Shown one piece after another: positions 13,001 through 22,090 of a stretch of 64,000 nucleotides of DNA. Both the position numbers and the translations under genes were made by a program. The notes below the pieces were generated by a model. It made no database searches, was not told the DNA's origin, and saw nothing but the letters and a program-made list of their open reading frames with translations. Source of the stretch: Bimastos eiseni (taxonomy: Eukaryota; Annelida; Clitellata; Crassiclitellata; Lumbricidae). The stretch covers positions 22,396,900 through 22,460,899 of the forward strand of contig OY365806.1 in the NCBI GenBank assembly GCA_959347315.1, given 5' to 3'. Numbering within the stretch: the stretch's first letter is position 1; each line of letters starts with the position of its first letter.

Positions 13001-13388
13001 AGACTTGCGTTGGTTCAACTCTTTATATAAGTAGGCGTGCATGCCCACAAGAGGCATGCACACAGGGTGAGCCCAAACTCTTCCAGTACTTGCACTCCGG
13101 CAGTGCCAGTCCCTAGCCAGAATAATGACTAGGGTGATGCCAATGATCATTGTTATCACACAGTGTCGTTAAACTGAAACCAGTACCACAGAAGGCGACT
13201 CACATAGAAACGCACAGGCGGACGAGCAAACAGACAAACAGACAAACAGACAAACAGACAAGCAAAGTGCTTACTGGTCTCGTCGACTCCTCTGGACATA
13301 GGAGGACATGGTTGCTTGATCACTGTACCCGCCGCAGCAGCAGGCCAACATAGAATGGCGTCCCAGGTTCCATTGCAGTACAAGACAC
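1415..13388 (-). CDS. Pdfr: Class B GPCR, pigment-dispersing factor receptor type (nine exons, ends missing)
   Basis: Secretin-family seven-transmembrane receptor of the plasma membrane; relatives bind PDF neuropeptide and signal mainly through Gs/cAMP. Exons in transcript order: 13388-13275, 9747-9602, 8671-8568, 8098-7933, 5102-4946, 4107-4047, 3350-3281, 2747-2662, 1595-1415. Their phases agree at every junction and give 361 uninterrupted codons. Order: hormone-binding domain with five of six family cysteines (1-86), TM1 (about 97-121), TM2 (about 133-150), TM3 with MEGVYLHN (about 180-215), TM4 with a conserved Trp, the ECL2 CW pair, TM5 with IIEGPR, ICL3, TM6 RATLFLLPLLG, and TM7 FQGFFVSVFYCF. 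The FMWM, GPR and FAMWSY wording fits PDF receptors better than other class B groups. The signal-peptide exon and the C-terminal tail exon are not seen. Introns carry SINEs, a LINE fragment and long microsatellites. Calling PDFR within class B is inference; class B membership is near certain. Confidence 0.9.
1766..2244. mobile_element. MITE-like element with short inverted ends
   Basis: The ends, GTCCTTAAAGGACGTTACGC at 1766 and its diverged inverse ending at 2244, match at most positions. Inside each end sits a related GTGTGACGAGGGGA block (near 1820 and 2184) and a GTGACGTCA palindrome, while the centre is AT-rich. There is no coding capacity. Superfamily not assigned. It lies in the Pdfr intron between the TM5 and TM6 exons. 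Confidence 0.5.
2662..2747 (-). CDS. Pdfr: Pdfr exon: TM5 and intracellular loop 3
   Basis: An 86-bp exon after CTTTTGCAG, encoding INGCFLLSIVRELIVKL and then KANNSSE...Q. Frame and alignment to the next exon require the donor to be CCTG|GCAAGT, a GC-type 5' splice site (phase 2). A nearby GT (CAA|GTTATC) would break the frame. Confidence 0.87.
2838..2970. repeat. TATG/TGCA/CGCA tetranucleotide tract
   Basis: Mixed tetranucleotide repeats in the Pdfr intron, beginning about 90 bp upstream (in transcript sense) of the TM5 exon acceptor. Confidence 0.9.
3281..3350 (-). CDS. Pdfr: Pdfr exon: extracellular loop 2 and start of TM5
   Basis: A 70-bp micro-exon between TTTACAG and GTT|GTACGT (phase 2 in, phase 0 out). 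It encodes CWFLYQ and CYWIIEGPRIVVIV. The CW pair is the conserved extracellular-loop-2 cysteine (partner of the TM3 Cys), and W-I-I-x-G-P opens TM5. Confidence 0.9.
3437..3735 (-). repeat. tRNA-derived SINE with (ATC)n tail
   Basis: On the minus strand, GGTGGTGTAGCGG (3709-3721) matches an RNA polymerase III A box and GGTTCAAATC (3667-3676) a B box, about 35 bp apart as in tRNAs. A body of about 150 bp follows, ending in a (ATC/GTC)n trinucleotide run (3437-3510). It lies in a Pdfr intron. Confidence 0.6.
3820..4025 (-). repeat. Second tRNA-derived SINE
   Basis: The minus strand carries a tRNA-like head, GACGAGCGCTCACC (around 3985-4000), and a B box GGGTTCGAAC (3949-3958). It ends in an AT-rich trinucleotide run near 3820. 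The A box is degenerate. It lies directly downstream of the Pdfr TM4 exon donor, inside the intron. Confidence 0.5.
4047..4107 (-). CDS. Pdfr: Pdfr exon: TM4
   Basis: A 61-bp micro-exon between GCTCAG and AG|GTACAG (phase 1 in, phase 2 out). It encodes LAVIPTAIWAAVSFHKNRN, the TM4 core with its conserved P and W. It joins in frame with GWG before it and the CW exon after it. Confidence 0.88.
4946..5102 (-). CDS. Pdfr: Pdfr exon: TM3 to start of TM4
   Basis: A 157-bp exon after CTGCAG, ending TGGG|GTAAGA (phase 0 in, phase 1 out). It encodes the TM3 cysteine (TVCEIL), EYTKTVTFMWMLMEGVYLHN and the GWG at the start of TM4. The acidic E in MEGVYLH is the invariant class B residue; FMWM is typical of PDF receptors. 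A longer open frame exists, but residues beyond GWG are intron. Confidence 0.92.
5680..5945 (-). pseudogene. Internally deleted LINE reverse transcriptase fragment (CR1/L2-like)
   Basis: The minus strand encodes ALFTADLGIFF, then GVSSHQFADDTQ, the F/YADD catalytic box of LINE reverse transcriptases. It jumps directly to GLSAWNRIQQ and SCLKTFL, which belong to the C-terminus of the same protein class. Hundreds of residues between are missing. It lies in the large Pdfr intron. Confidence 0.65.
6751..7014. repeat. CGTC/TTCG tetranucleotides and (AT)n
   Basis: 6751-6830 is a CCGT/TTCG run. 6953-7014 is (TA)n with AAAT interruptions. Both lie in the TM2-TM3 intron of Pdfr. Confidence 0.9.
7583..7655 (+). 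repeat. tRNA-like SINE head
   Basis: TGGCATCTATCGTTAGCGCG resembles an A box and GGCTTTGAGCCTG a B box with changes, with CCTGTAACC between them as in the element at 14983. It is probably a SINE fragment rather than a working tRNA gene, because no clean acceptor stem is seen. Confidence 0.45.
7933..8098 (-). CDS. Pdfr: Pdfr exon: intracellular loop 1, TM2 and extracellular loop 1
   Basis: A 166-bp exon after CAACAG, ending ACC|GTACGT (phase 2 in, phase 0 out). It starts NLRCDRTRMHRNLF, matching the class B loop-1 signature (basic, Cys, then H-x-N-L-F), continues through TM2, and ends in a loop rich in small residues before TM3. Confidence 0.9.
8568..8671 (-). CDS. Pdfr: Pdfr exon: transmembrane segment 1
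   Basis: A 104-bp exon after a pyrimidine-rich TTTTGCAG acceptor, ending CAG|GTATAT (phase 0 in, phase 2 out). It encodes TRLMEIAGLSISF followed by a hydrophobic run and FCYFR, the usual class B TM1 ending in an Arg split by the intron. Confidence 0.9.
8930..9370. repeat. Diverged AAGAC/GTCTT repeat region
   Basis: Blocks such as CTAAGACTAT, TTAAGACCAA, GGTCTTCTATT and TTCTAAGATC recur roughly every 45-60 bp over about 440 bp, in a Pdfr intron. It looks like an old, decayed minisatellite. Confidence 0.6.
9602..9747 (-). CDS. Pdfr: Pdfr exon: end of hormone-binding domain
   Basis: A 146-bp exon, phase 1 in and phase 0 out, between a GGCAG acceptor and a TCT|GTGAGC donor. It encodes RECQSNGVW and TDYSKC, the C...G.W and NYxxC positions that carry cysteines 5 and 6 of the class B ectodomain, then a linker toward TM1. 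A strong-looking GTGTGAGT inside the exon is probably not used, because reading through it yields the expected DYSKC motif. A (TATG)n array starts only about 24 bp upstream of the acceptor. Confidence 0.88.
9771..10225. repeat. (TATG)n microsatellite array
   Basis: About 450 bp of TATG with TACG, TGCA and TTTG variants, arranged partly in higher-order blocks. It lies in a Pdfr intron immediately upstream (in transcript sense) of the 9747 acceptor. Confidence 0.95.
12247..12600 (-). pseudogene. LINE ORF2 C-terminus and 3' tail (CR1/L2-like)
   Basis: The minus strand reads VPRARTAMTQHRAFAIVGPS then VWNDLP, the C-terminal motif of CR1/L2-type ORF2. A 10- to 12-bp C run (12412-12422, G on plus) breaks the frame, then SHRCLKTFLFPLG. 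The 3' end has AGCGCTATATAAATAA and a (GATAC)n tail at 12251-12272. It lies in the Pdfr intron between the two ectodomain exons. Confidence 0.65.
13275..13388 (-). CDS. Pdfr: Pdfr exon: hormone-binding domain, first part
   Basis: A 114-bp exon read after a CCAG acceptor and closed by an A|GTAAGC donor, phase 1 at both ends. It encodes CNGTWDAILCWP followed by QPCP, the hallmark WD...CWP core of the class B extracellular domain, with cysteines 2, 3 and 4 and an NGT glycosylation sequon. The first cysteine and signal peptide must lie on an upstream exon at higher coordinates, which I could not find. Confidence 0.9.
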
Positions 13389-14982
13389 CTGGATGATTGC
13401 AAAAGGAAACACCTCAGATGCAACTACACTCAATCAAACTCAACTTAGCGCAGCGTTAGGTTAACTGAAATTTATCTGCTCTGAAGTAACCAACTAGTAT
13501 TTCATGAGTTGTATTTAGTTTAACCTATTTATCTAATGCTGTCTAACTTATTTCGAATAAGCTTAGAACAATTGCATGCACTTTATTAGCTCACGAATAT
13601 GCGTGGAATGTTACCGAGTTAAGCAAAGGACCAACGCATTCACACGTTGTGCCCAATTGGCATTACAATTAATCAAATTCTTTGGGAGTCGATTTTCTGA
13701 AGCTGATAACCTTTCTCAGTTTTCAGGTTAACATATTCATAGACTGGATTTAAGCAAGATAAAAATTCTTCTGTCTGCGTGCAAGTCGCCAGTTACAGTC
13801 TGCGTTGCTAAAACAGCCGTTGATTTGAAACGTTAAAGCTGTCACACGTTCTCATCCCATCGGCTATAGGAGCAATCCCGTTATAGTTTGACCCTATGCC
13901 AATACGTTTGCATTCAAATGCATTAGCTAATCATTTCGACGCTGTAGGATTGAATACAAATCATAAATGACATCGTCAATTCGTAACATCCAAATGCGCG
14001 CGGTGCCAAAGCAGGGTTGGCATCTGCGCAGCACAAGTAACCGATGCCATTTAATTTCGATGCTTTAATCGATATAAGGAACGAATATAATTATATGATG
14101 TATTGCTTCTGATCATGGAGCACTTAGTACTATTCCACAATAAGACAGCAGTAGATGACGTAACCTACAAGACGTAAATCGTTATGACCTAAATGACTTA
14201 GGGAATACAACGTGAATTTGACCGAATAGACCTACGCTTTGCATCAAAATAGCAAACCATAGATGGTTAATTAAAAAAACATTCCTTCGCACCTAAGCCA
14301 CGCGCTTGGAGTAATAGTAACTCTTAAATCGAATATGTGTCTTCGCATTTGTTTTGGAAAGTTCAATGTATATTTTAATATTTTTCGCTCATTTATGTAG
14401 TAAACTTATTATTCTTAAATATGACTCTGACAATTTTTTTAGCTGAGCTTCATAAGAGCCTGGTTTCAAAACAATGTCTCTTAACGCAGACACTGGTGTT
14501 GCCTGAATGGCCTTCAATGCAGGAATTTGATGGAACGTGGGTCCACTTGATCCACTGCGACCTATATAGTCAGATTCTAGAGTGACCTAAGTATTCAGTA
14601 GTATGAATCTACGTAGTATACTAAGTACTACACAGTTTCTGAATGCGGTACTTTCGTCGTTCTGGCTAAACTACATTTGATACAGAAGCAGATGAATAAC
14701 CAGAAGTCATTTACAGCAGCAGGTCTTACTGTTGGTGACCACAGTCACATGCAGTATATGGTTCCTATAAGTTAGACCCTCTTCGTTGACTGGCTGATGA
14801 GTAACATCCTTTCTTCTCAGAGGTCATAAGGGCGACCAAGAAGGCACGCTCCTCATCAAGCACCCGATCTTTCCTATAATTATCGTTTAAATACTCTTAT
14901 ATGTTTGACCAACTACATTGGCTACCCCTCTTGGCTTGTATTTAACTTATGATCCTTGTAGGCCACTCATCTACTGATCACT
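13389..14982. other. No gene recognised
   Basis: AT-rich unique sequence. The upstream Pdfr exon(s), carrying the signal peptide and first ectodomain cysteine, may lie here or further right, but I could not pick one out. Confidence 0.5.
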
Positions 14983-15180
14983 TGTGTGGCACAGTGGGCG
15001 ATCGGTTAGAGCGGTCAGCCTGTAACCTTCAGTGTGTTCTGAGCGCGCGGCTTAGACCCTCGTCCGTGAGTCACTGTGTAGGGATCTTGCGCAAGTCCTT
15101 TGCGCGCAATTGCTCTGTAGTACAACTACAATTGCGCCGTCGAGGTGAGGCGTGTGTGTGAGCAAAAATTTTGGAAGAAG
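14983..15180 (+). repeat. tRNA-like SINE
   Basis: GTGTGGCACAGTGGGCGATC plus GGTTAGAGCGG forms an A-box-like head, CCTGTAACC an anticodon-arm-like block, and GGCTTAGACCCTCG a degenerate B box. About 100 bp of body follows. No true cloverleaf is evident. Confidence 0.4.
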
Positions 15181-15951
15181 GCGGTATCACATTTCGGTAA
15201 TATAATATCCCTTAAATACCCATGTGATCTGATCTCATCCGCCTGCTGACCACTGCAGCCACCTCATTTCGATTTCTGCGCTCACTTGACCCTCTGTGAC
15301 GCTTCACCCTACTTCTCATGCATATATGATCGTATCACTCATATAGGATCTTTACTCTAGGTCTTATGCACTGGGAGACCCTGTGTTTGGTGTTGCAATG
15401 AGAGGAGCACCATATAAATCAAATGATGCAATACGATAAATTGCAGCACATTAGAACGACATTCTCATGTTTGTCGTGATTGCACTTTTAATTTTTATTG
15501 TTTGTTAGAAAATAACGATGAATTTTCGTTAGTGCTATTTTCGTTGTAGTTATAGTTATCGTTAACTGAATCAGTTAATTTTCATTAACGGACTTTTCGT
15601 TGCAGTTATCGTTAACTATCATCACATTGCTCGGACTTCAGCTGGAAACGGCGGACATTCTAGACGACCAAGTCCAGACGAAGACCTTTTCATCGACATG
15701 CACGCACTAAACTCGTATCACTCATATTGGATCTATGTCTACAGTTTATTCAGCTTTTCTCTTTCAGAAAGATACGACATGCAGAAAGTTCTACTGTAGA
15801 TTAACATACACGGATACATTAATTGATCTTGACTTTAAGCCATTAATTTAAGGACACATAATGAATCTCTTCATACCACATGAAGACATTACATTACATA
15901 AATCATTATATATAAATAATATATACATTTTATATATATAATATACATATA

Positions 15952-17891
15952 TGTTACAGTCAGTGTGTGCAACCAGTCATTGCATACAATGACTAACATT
16001 TTTAGCGAGTTCACACAATGACTGATTTGGTCAGGCATTGTATACAATGACTAATAAAACCAGCGATTTCACACATTGACTGGAAATTGGTGGCTGTTAT
16101 TGTACACTTTGACTGATGCAAGGTAGGACATATAAATGTGCTTAATAACTTTCAAAACAGATACATGTTAAGCAGAAACCTAACTTCATTTATTGAAAAT
16201 CATAAATGTTACCAAATAAGACATATAATTTCATCAAATATAACACATATAAATGCGCTTAAAAAAGAAAGTTCCAAATTCCATTTTGTCAACTTTTATT
16301 ATCACATGCCAGAGAAGTATGGCACCTGCTGTTGCACTTTACTTTAGCTTTGAAGCATTTGCATCTGTTAGATGAACATCTATTAGCTCCAGAACAGTTA
16401 CATTTAACAAAACCTTGACCGCCGCATTTTGATTCTAGCTGTACTGCCCTACGCAATCCGACATCTGAATCCTCTGAGACGTCCTCGCGAGTGAGTAGTA
16501 TCTAGGTACACAGATCGAACTGATTTCGTGCGTATTTGCCTTGCAGCATTTCTCCGCGAACAGCTATGCGATACAAGTCATTGCTGTTTCGATCAAAAAT
16601 GACACCCATAATATTCCTCGGATCGCCACGTCCTCTGTCCACTAATGGAATTGGTACAGTTACATTATGGCCAGGATTTCCTGGTGCGTGTTCCAGTCTG
16701 CTACGCTTAATCATACGTTGTGCTTGTTGAATAATTCCTTCCGGTGCTCGTTTTCGATGAGGTAAAATGGCTGCAGGCGATGGAGCCAGCGCGATGTCTT
16801 CGGTTAGAACCGCTGGAGTCGACAGGGCAGCAGCGATCTCTTGGGTTTGAACCGCTGAAGTCGGAGCCGGATTGAATGCTGCAAACAGGTCGTCTTCCGT
16901 TACCAAACGTTCGAGAATTTCTGTCGGAAGGTTGGTTGATCGAAGTCCAACACGAGGATTGCCACCGAACAGTGCCGAGAAAGGAGCCTGCTTTATAGTG
17001 GAATGATAGCTGGTATTCTTCATGAATTGAACAAACTTCAGTCCAACCGGCCAGTCGGTAGAGCTGTTAGCACCCATCCACGCGATCAGCATGTCCTTGA
17101 AGTCACAGTTAAGACGTTCCACTGATCCCTGACTCTGGGGATGCCGAGGCTTCCCATGCACCAAAAGCAAATCTGTCCAGAGTTCTTTCAGCTCGGTGAT
17201 AACTGATGCCGTGAATTCGGACCCATTATCGCTTTGCAGGATATGAGGTGCTCCAATCAGTAGGAATATGTCGACGAGTTGGTAAGCGACCTCCGCAGCT
17301 CGTTTTGAAGAAAGAGGACGGAGGACGCAAAACTTTGTAAGATGGTCCCGATAATCCATTATCCATTTGTGATTCTCATTCGGCATCGATTGCATGTCGA
17401 TAAGGTCCACTTACCCATGGGAGCCATAGTCGTTACTCAGGATTGGTCTAACAACAACTCCTTTGACTGCCGGACGTTTACGTTTCTTTGCACACTCTAT
17501 ACAAAGTGACTTGTACAATTCGACGACTTCTCGTGCAATGTTCGCGTACTCAACTGACAGAACTTTCATGACCTTGTCTCTTCCACCGTGTCCAGTAGAA
17601 ACGTGGACGCGCTTTATAATATCAAAAATGTCATCATTGTGAGCGAAATAAACAACATCGTCCCCCTCGTCCTTTTTCTTTCTTATTAGCTTTTCGACAT
17701 CACCGCACATTATGTCCTACCTTGCATCAGTCAAAGTGTACAATAACAGCCACCAATTTCCAGTCAATGTGTGAAATCGCTGGTTTTATTAGTCATTGTA
17801 TTCAATGCCTGACCAAATCAGTCATTGTGTGAACTCGCTAAAAATGTTAGTCATTGTATGCAATGACTGGTTGCACACACTGACTGTAACA
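15952..17891 (-). mobile_element. Ginger-type DNA transposon with 180-bp terminal inverted repeats
   Basis: Inverted repeats at 15952-16131 and 17712-17891 match at 179 of 180 positions by eye. They begin TGTTA, fitting the TGTNR start of Ginger1 elements, and are flanked by TATA on both sides, fitting a 4-bp target duplication (weak because the flank is AT-rich). Between them lies one minus-strand gene for a gypsy-integrase-like transposase, just inside the right repeat. There is no LTR, gag or RT. Near-identical ends point to recent insertion. Confidence 0.85.
16289..17710 (-). pseudogene. Ginger transposase (H2C2 zinc finger, DDE integrase core, Cys-rich tail) with two in-frame stops
   Basis: One 474-codon frame from ATG 17710 to TGA 16289-16291. 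Order: an H2C2 integrase zinc finger (HVSTGHGG then CIECAKK, residues about 35-75); an integrase core from VDLIDMQ (about 101) with SDNGSEF and QGSVERLN, the D and E about 36 residues apart; a variable linker; and a C-terminal Cys-rich domain (KCNCSG, RCKCFKAKVKCNSRCH). It cuts and pastes the element. The frame is broken only by TAA at 17411-17413 and TAG at 16502-16504. The first stands where relatives have Gln before VDLIDM. The Cys-rich tail after the second stop is still in frame and well conserved, so the lesions are recent. It resembles host genes of the KRBA2 type. Confidence 0.85.
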
Positions 17892-20660
17892 TATATGTAT
17901 ATTATATATATAATGTATATATTATACATATATATGTTACAAATAATAGAAAACTCTTCTGGTTGCATAGCAGTCTGTAATTGTCGTGCTATTGATCTGA
18001 CTAATGAACTTAGGCTGAGAATGCTGATGGAGGCCACCGAGGGTCAACTCTGACTAATGATTGTCCTTTGTTGAAATGACAAGAGCGCCAAGAACTCTGT
18101 TTGGACGCCAATTCCATAGCATGTCTCTTCAGCCATGGATAATTAATCGTCCAGCAGTTAATAACACATAGGCCAATAGCAAACGGAGTCCTTCTGCGTT
18201 GAATTCAACAGCTACAATATTTCTAATCGCTCTCAAGTATCTGTACAGAGAGAGTGAGCAATTGCTCAATCTTGCAAGTAGTTGGTCTACTCATTAGGTA
18301 TAAAACATCGCTTTCTTGAATAAAATTGACTACTCCTCTGACACTAATGTAGGCAACGATCGCGGTGAAAAACTATATATATATATACAGCAGTAGACAT
18401 TTGATAACGCGCTTCCGTGTTTTCAGTGTAGCATAGAACTCACTTGTCGACCCAAATTATTGTGACGGTTGCTTACAATTTATCTATCGCCACTTCAAAG
18501 GTAGCAACTTAGAGGCTCGCGTCTATTGGCGCAAGATTTATATCTCTTTTCTCTGACACCGTGCAAATGATGTGCACGTTCTACAGACCTCGCTAAATCT
18601 ACAAAGGTACATTATGTAGCTTCAATACCCAATTGTTGATCGTAGGCTCTATCGCCAAGATAGTTGAGACAGGCCTCCGTTGAATCGTGTTTCCACGGCT
18701 CTGTCTGATCCGATTCGGACGTCATCGCGTCGTGCTGGGTCGTCTACGAATGGATCGACTACGTCACGGATAATTGATCAGTTGATGAATTTCGGAGAAG
18801 CAATGGTCTGCCAGACGATGATTCTTCCTTCAACCTATAAGCAACGCGTTTGGCAACAGCTAGCAGCTATGTATCTTGCAGATTGAATTTAGAGCTGTCA
18901 GAGGCTTCTGGTACTTTACGTAAGCGCAGACATTCTTTAAATTAACAATACGAATAGGCAATTCTGTCGAACACCCCAAATATAATTCATTTATTCAAGA
19001 AAAACGCAGATCTGATATGGTGTTTCCGTAGTTCGTTCAAGTTTAGTCGCCTAGTTTGTTTTGTTTGTTTTTAAAATTATCAATTAAATGACGGACTATT
19101 AGTTTCGTCTAGTGAAATTTATCTTGGAAACTGTATACATGTATTTGATTGTGCCTTCAACATAAAAACTAACACTTACGTATTGCAATGCTTTTGCGGT
19201 TTCTGTGGCGTGACATCAAGTTTAGACCGCTTGTTCGAGACAGAACAAGACTTTCACTTCAAGACAGTTTCACTACATCGAGACCGCGACCGAGACAGTA
19301 GGCTTCTTAGACACTAAAAAACTGCCTTGAGACGTCTCGAGACCGAGACACTGTCTCTAGATCATACAACTCTGTAGGCTATATTTTTACTTACCTGATA
19401 TGTGGATGTTATTAATATTGGTACCCATTGCCAGTTTATAAATTCTACATAGGGGCCCCTGGTTAGCGGAGTCTTTGATCCCTTTAGGTTCCTCTGTATG
19501 ACAAGAATATTCATTTATGATAACTTGTTGCTTGTCATTTTCTCATGTTTTCTTGGTTGCCAAATAAAATTGAATTGAAATTGAATATAGCATAATATAT
19601 ATACTACAGTTAAGAACGTCCACCGGTGGGCAGTTCTATTTATCCACAAAGAGATTTGGATTTACAGTCACATGGTCACAAGTTAGGGAATTTGGGCGTC
19701 GAACAAGAAACAATTCCATGGATTCATAGGATGCATGCGAACAGCCGAATGTGCCTGCATGTTGACAGAAACGCTGCTGGACAGCAACAGAAACGCTACG
19801 GCCATATTATTATTCCAAGATGGATGGAAGCATTAAATGCCACTTCGGCCAACTCAGTCATTCGTCCTTCGAAGTCAGTCGTTGAATATCATCGAAATGT
19901 GAAAATTTATAAACTTGTTATATTTTAAAAAGAACGTAGTAGAGTTGAGCGCCATCTTCAAACTATAAGCCTTAGGCCCTAAGTAGGCTACGACGCTTCT
20001 GAGAAGCTTCATAGAGCATTGCACATTTTTTTTACATGTCGCTTTCGTTTATGAATTGCGCTTTACATCTGGTTGATATTCGACGTTTAGGAGCCTATTG
20101 ATTCCCAGTCATTCGTCAAATCAATCAGCGTGCGTAATTGAACTTTCGACTTGCTTTCCACATGCTGCTGCAAATTACAATGAATAATTGTGAAGCCATA
20201 GAACCACATGCTGCTGCAAATTACAATTGTAGTCAATTCGCGAATACACAAGTGAACAGACAAGAGCGCCGTCAGCATATTGAGTCAGAGACCATTGAAT
20301 AGGCTAGTGGGCTGAAATATGGCTCAATTAAAGTATGTATACATGGTCGTAAAAGTTGGTAAGGTGAGTATTGCATCAAGAAACACACCTAAATCAGTAG
20401 GTTATGAACATGGATCACTTGTAGGTCCTGCTGTAGAATGTGTATATCTTGCCAGAAAGTTGAAGTGCTAGGTACGCTGTTAAATTATAAGCCTATAAAA
20501 AAGTCTATTAGGCAGGCCATATTAGTTTAGGCTATGACAAACAATGCCAATTCAGTGTCTTTATAATTATAAGAAAAAATATAGATGTAATTTAACAAAT
20601 AATTAATTAAATATAATTGAATCACTGACCGTATTACCCCAGAACTGCATTTCTGCAGTT
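17892..20660. other. No gene recognised
   Basis: Unique AT-rich DNA. A 68-codon frame at 18680-18886 has ordinary composition but no family I know. A 23-bp direct repeat CCACATGCTGCTGCAAATTA lies at about 20158 and 20205. Confidence 0.5.
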
Positions 20661-20662
20661 AG

Positions 20663-20875
20663 CCATTCATCTACCTATCTATCTATTCATCTACCTATCT
20701 ATCTATTCATCTACCTATCTATCTATTCATCTAACAGCTGATGCCCTATCCATCCATCCGTTCAATTAAACAACAAAACCCATTCTCTCTTGGTCAGAGC
20801 AGTGTTGCACAACCTCTGATTAACACAAAAATGTTGATAATAATGTTGTTGGTGATGATGATGATGATGATGATG

Positions 20876-20915
<40 letters not shown>
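20663..20915. repeat. 20-bp x3 repeat and GAT/AAT run
   Basis: CTACCTATCTATCTATTCAT occurs three times in a row (20670-20732). 20850-20915 is GAT then AAT repeats. Confidence 0.9.
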
Positions 20916-20918
<3 letters not shown>

Positions 20919-21857
20919 TAATAGAATTTTGTCATACTTTATTCGAATTTGTTTTTTGACTTAAATGTTAATTGAACCCTATGCGCTGAAAAACACTTTC
21001 ACTCATGTAGACAAAGTTTGTTTATTGGTCCATCCCATGGTCTCTATATAGGGCGTCTATATAAAAATATATTTCGAAATTTTTTCAAATCGGACTAAAA
21101 TGTCTAAGAGATGCAATCACATCGTCAGTTACAGACATATGAACATAATATCGTCCATCCAACTCCTCATAATCCGTCCTTCCGTCCATACAAATGCTCG
21201 TCCACCAGAATTGTTCCTTCCCTTATCCACCCATCTATTCATAAGTCTTCCGTCCATCCACCGACACTAATCAATTTACCGCACATACGTGAACGTCCCT
21301 CCGTCCATACGTCCATCCATCCATCCAATTAACCTTTAAATCCCATCATTCACTCCTTCCGTCGATCCATCCGTCCTTCCTTCGTCTGTTCATCCATTAA
21401 AAAGTGATTCCCTTTGTGAGCTCATCCATTTCAGAATCGTTGGTGCACGTTGCTACACTCGATCATTAATATCTCGCTCTGCAGGTTGCGAAGGGTCGCA
21501 TTTCTAATTGACTATCCACAGATTGCACCATTTCCACGCATTTATATATCCTGATATTTACTTTAGTGGACATATACAGATGAGTTTGGAAACATCGATT
21601 TTTGATTGCTATCCGAATGCACTCAGATTACAATAACTAATCGTCTTTCAGCTCGAGTTGTCCATTGTATATATAGACCCTAAGTGTTGTTTGCTTCACG
21701 ATTTATTGCTATAAAGCATTCGTAGGCTAATCTATAATTGCTGCACTCACGCAACGGTTTTGTCAAGTGCATTTGTTTACAAAGCTGCAAGACAGAAAAT
21801 TCTTTGAATAATAATTATATAAAAATTGATACCTGAAACCTCCGTAGCTCTACTGTA

Positions 21858-21977
21858 GTAATAATAATTATTATTAAAATAATAATAATAATAATAAGAA
21901 TAAGAAGAATAATAATAGTGATGATGAAGATGATGATGATGATAATAATAATAATAATAATTATTATTATTATTATT
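21858..21977. repeat. AAT repeats with AGTGATGATGAAGATGATG insert
   Basis: A compound trinucleotide tract that ends at the shortest retrotransposon remnant. Confidence 0.9.
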
Positions 21978-22037
21978 ACAATCCACTGACAAGCGGCGAC
22001 CCAGTTGGCCTGATGACAGATCCGTTGGCAATGCCAA

Positions 22038-22040
<3 letters not shown>
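21977..22040 (+). mobile_element. Very short 3' end of an RLE retrotransposon
   Basis: ACAATCCACTGACAAGCGGC and GATCCGTTGGCAATGCC match the 3' untranslated end of copy B (25230-25300) almost base for base. (AAT)n runs bound both sides. It is a copy reduced to about 60 bp. Confidence 0.65.
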
Positions 22041-22071
<31 letters not shown>

Positions 22072-22090
22072 TATAATAATAATAATTATA

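Noticed and set aside
12911..13159. Minus-strand frame with WHCRSAS and VWAHPVC considered as the second Pdfr ectodomain exon
   Set aside because: Its phase does not fit the donor at 13274 and the cysteine spacing is wrong; the exon at 9602-9747 fits both.
17411..17413. Reading GGGTAAGT at the first Ginger stop as a splice donor
   Set aside because: The frame continues at once with the conserved VDLIDM block, so no sequence is removed there; a nonsense change is simpler.
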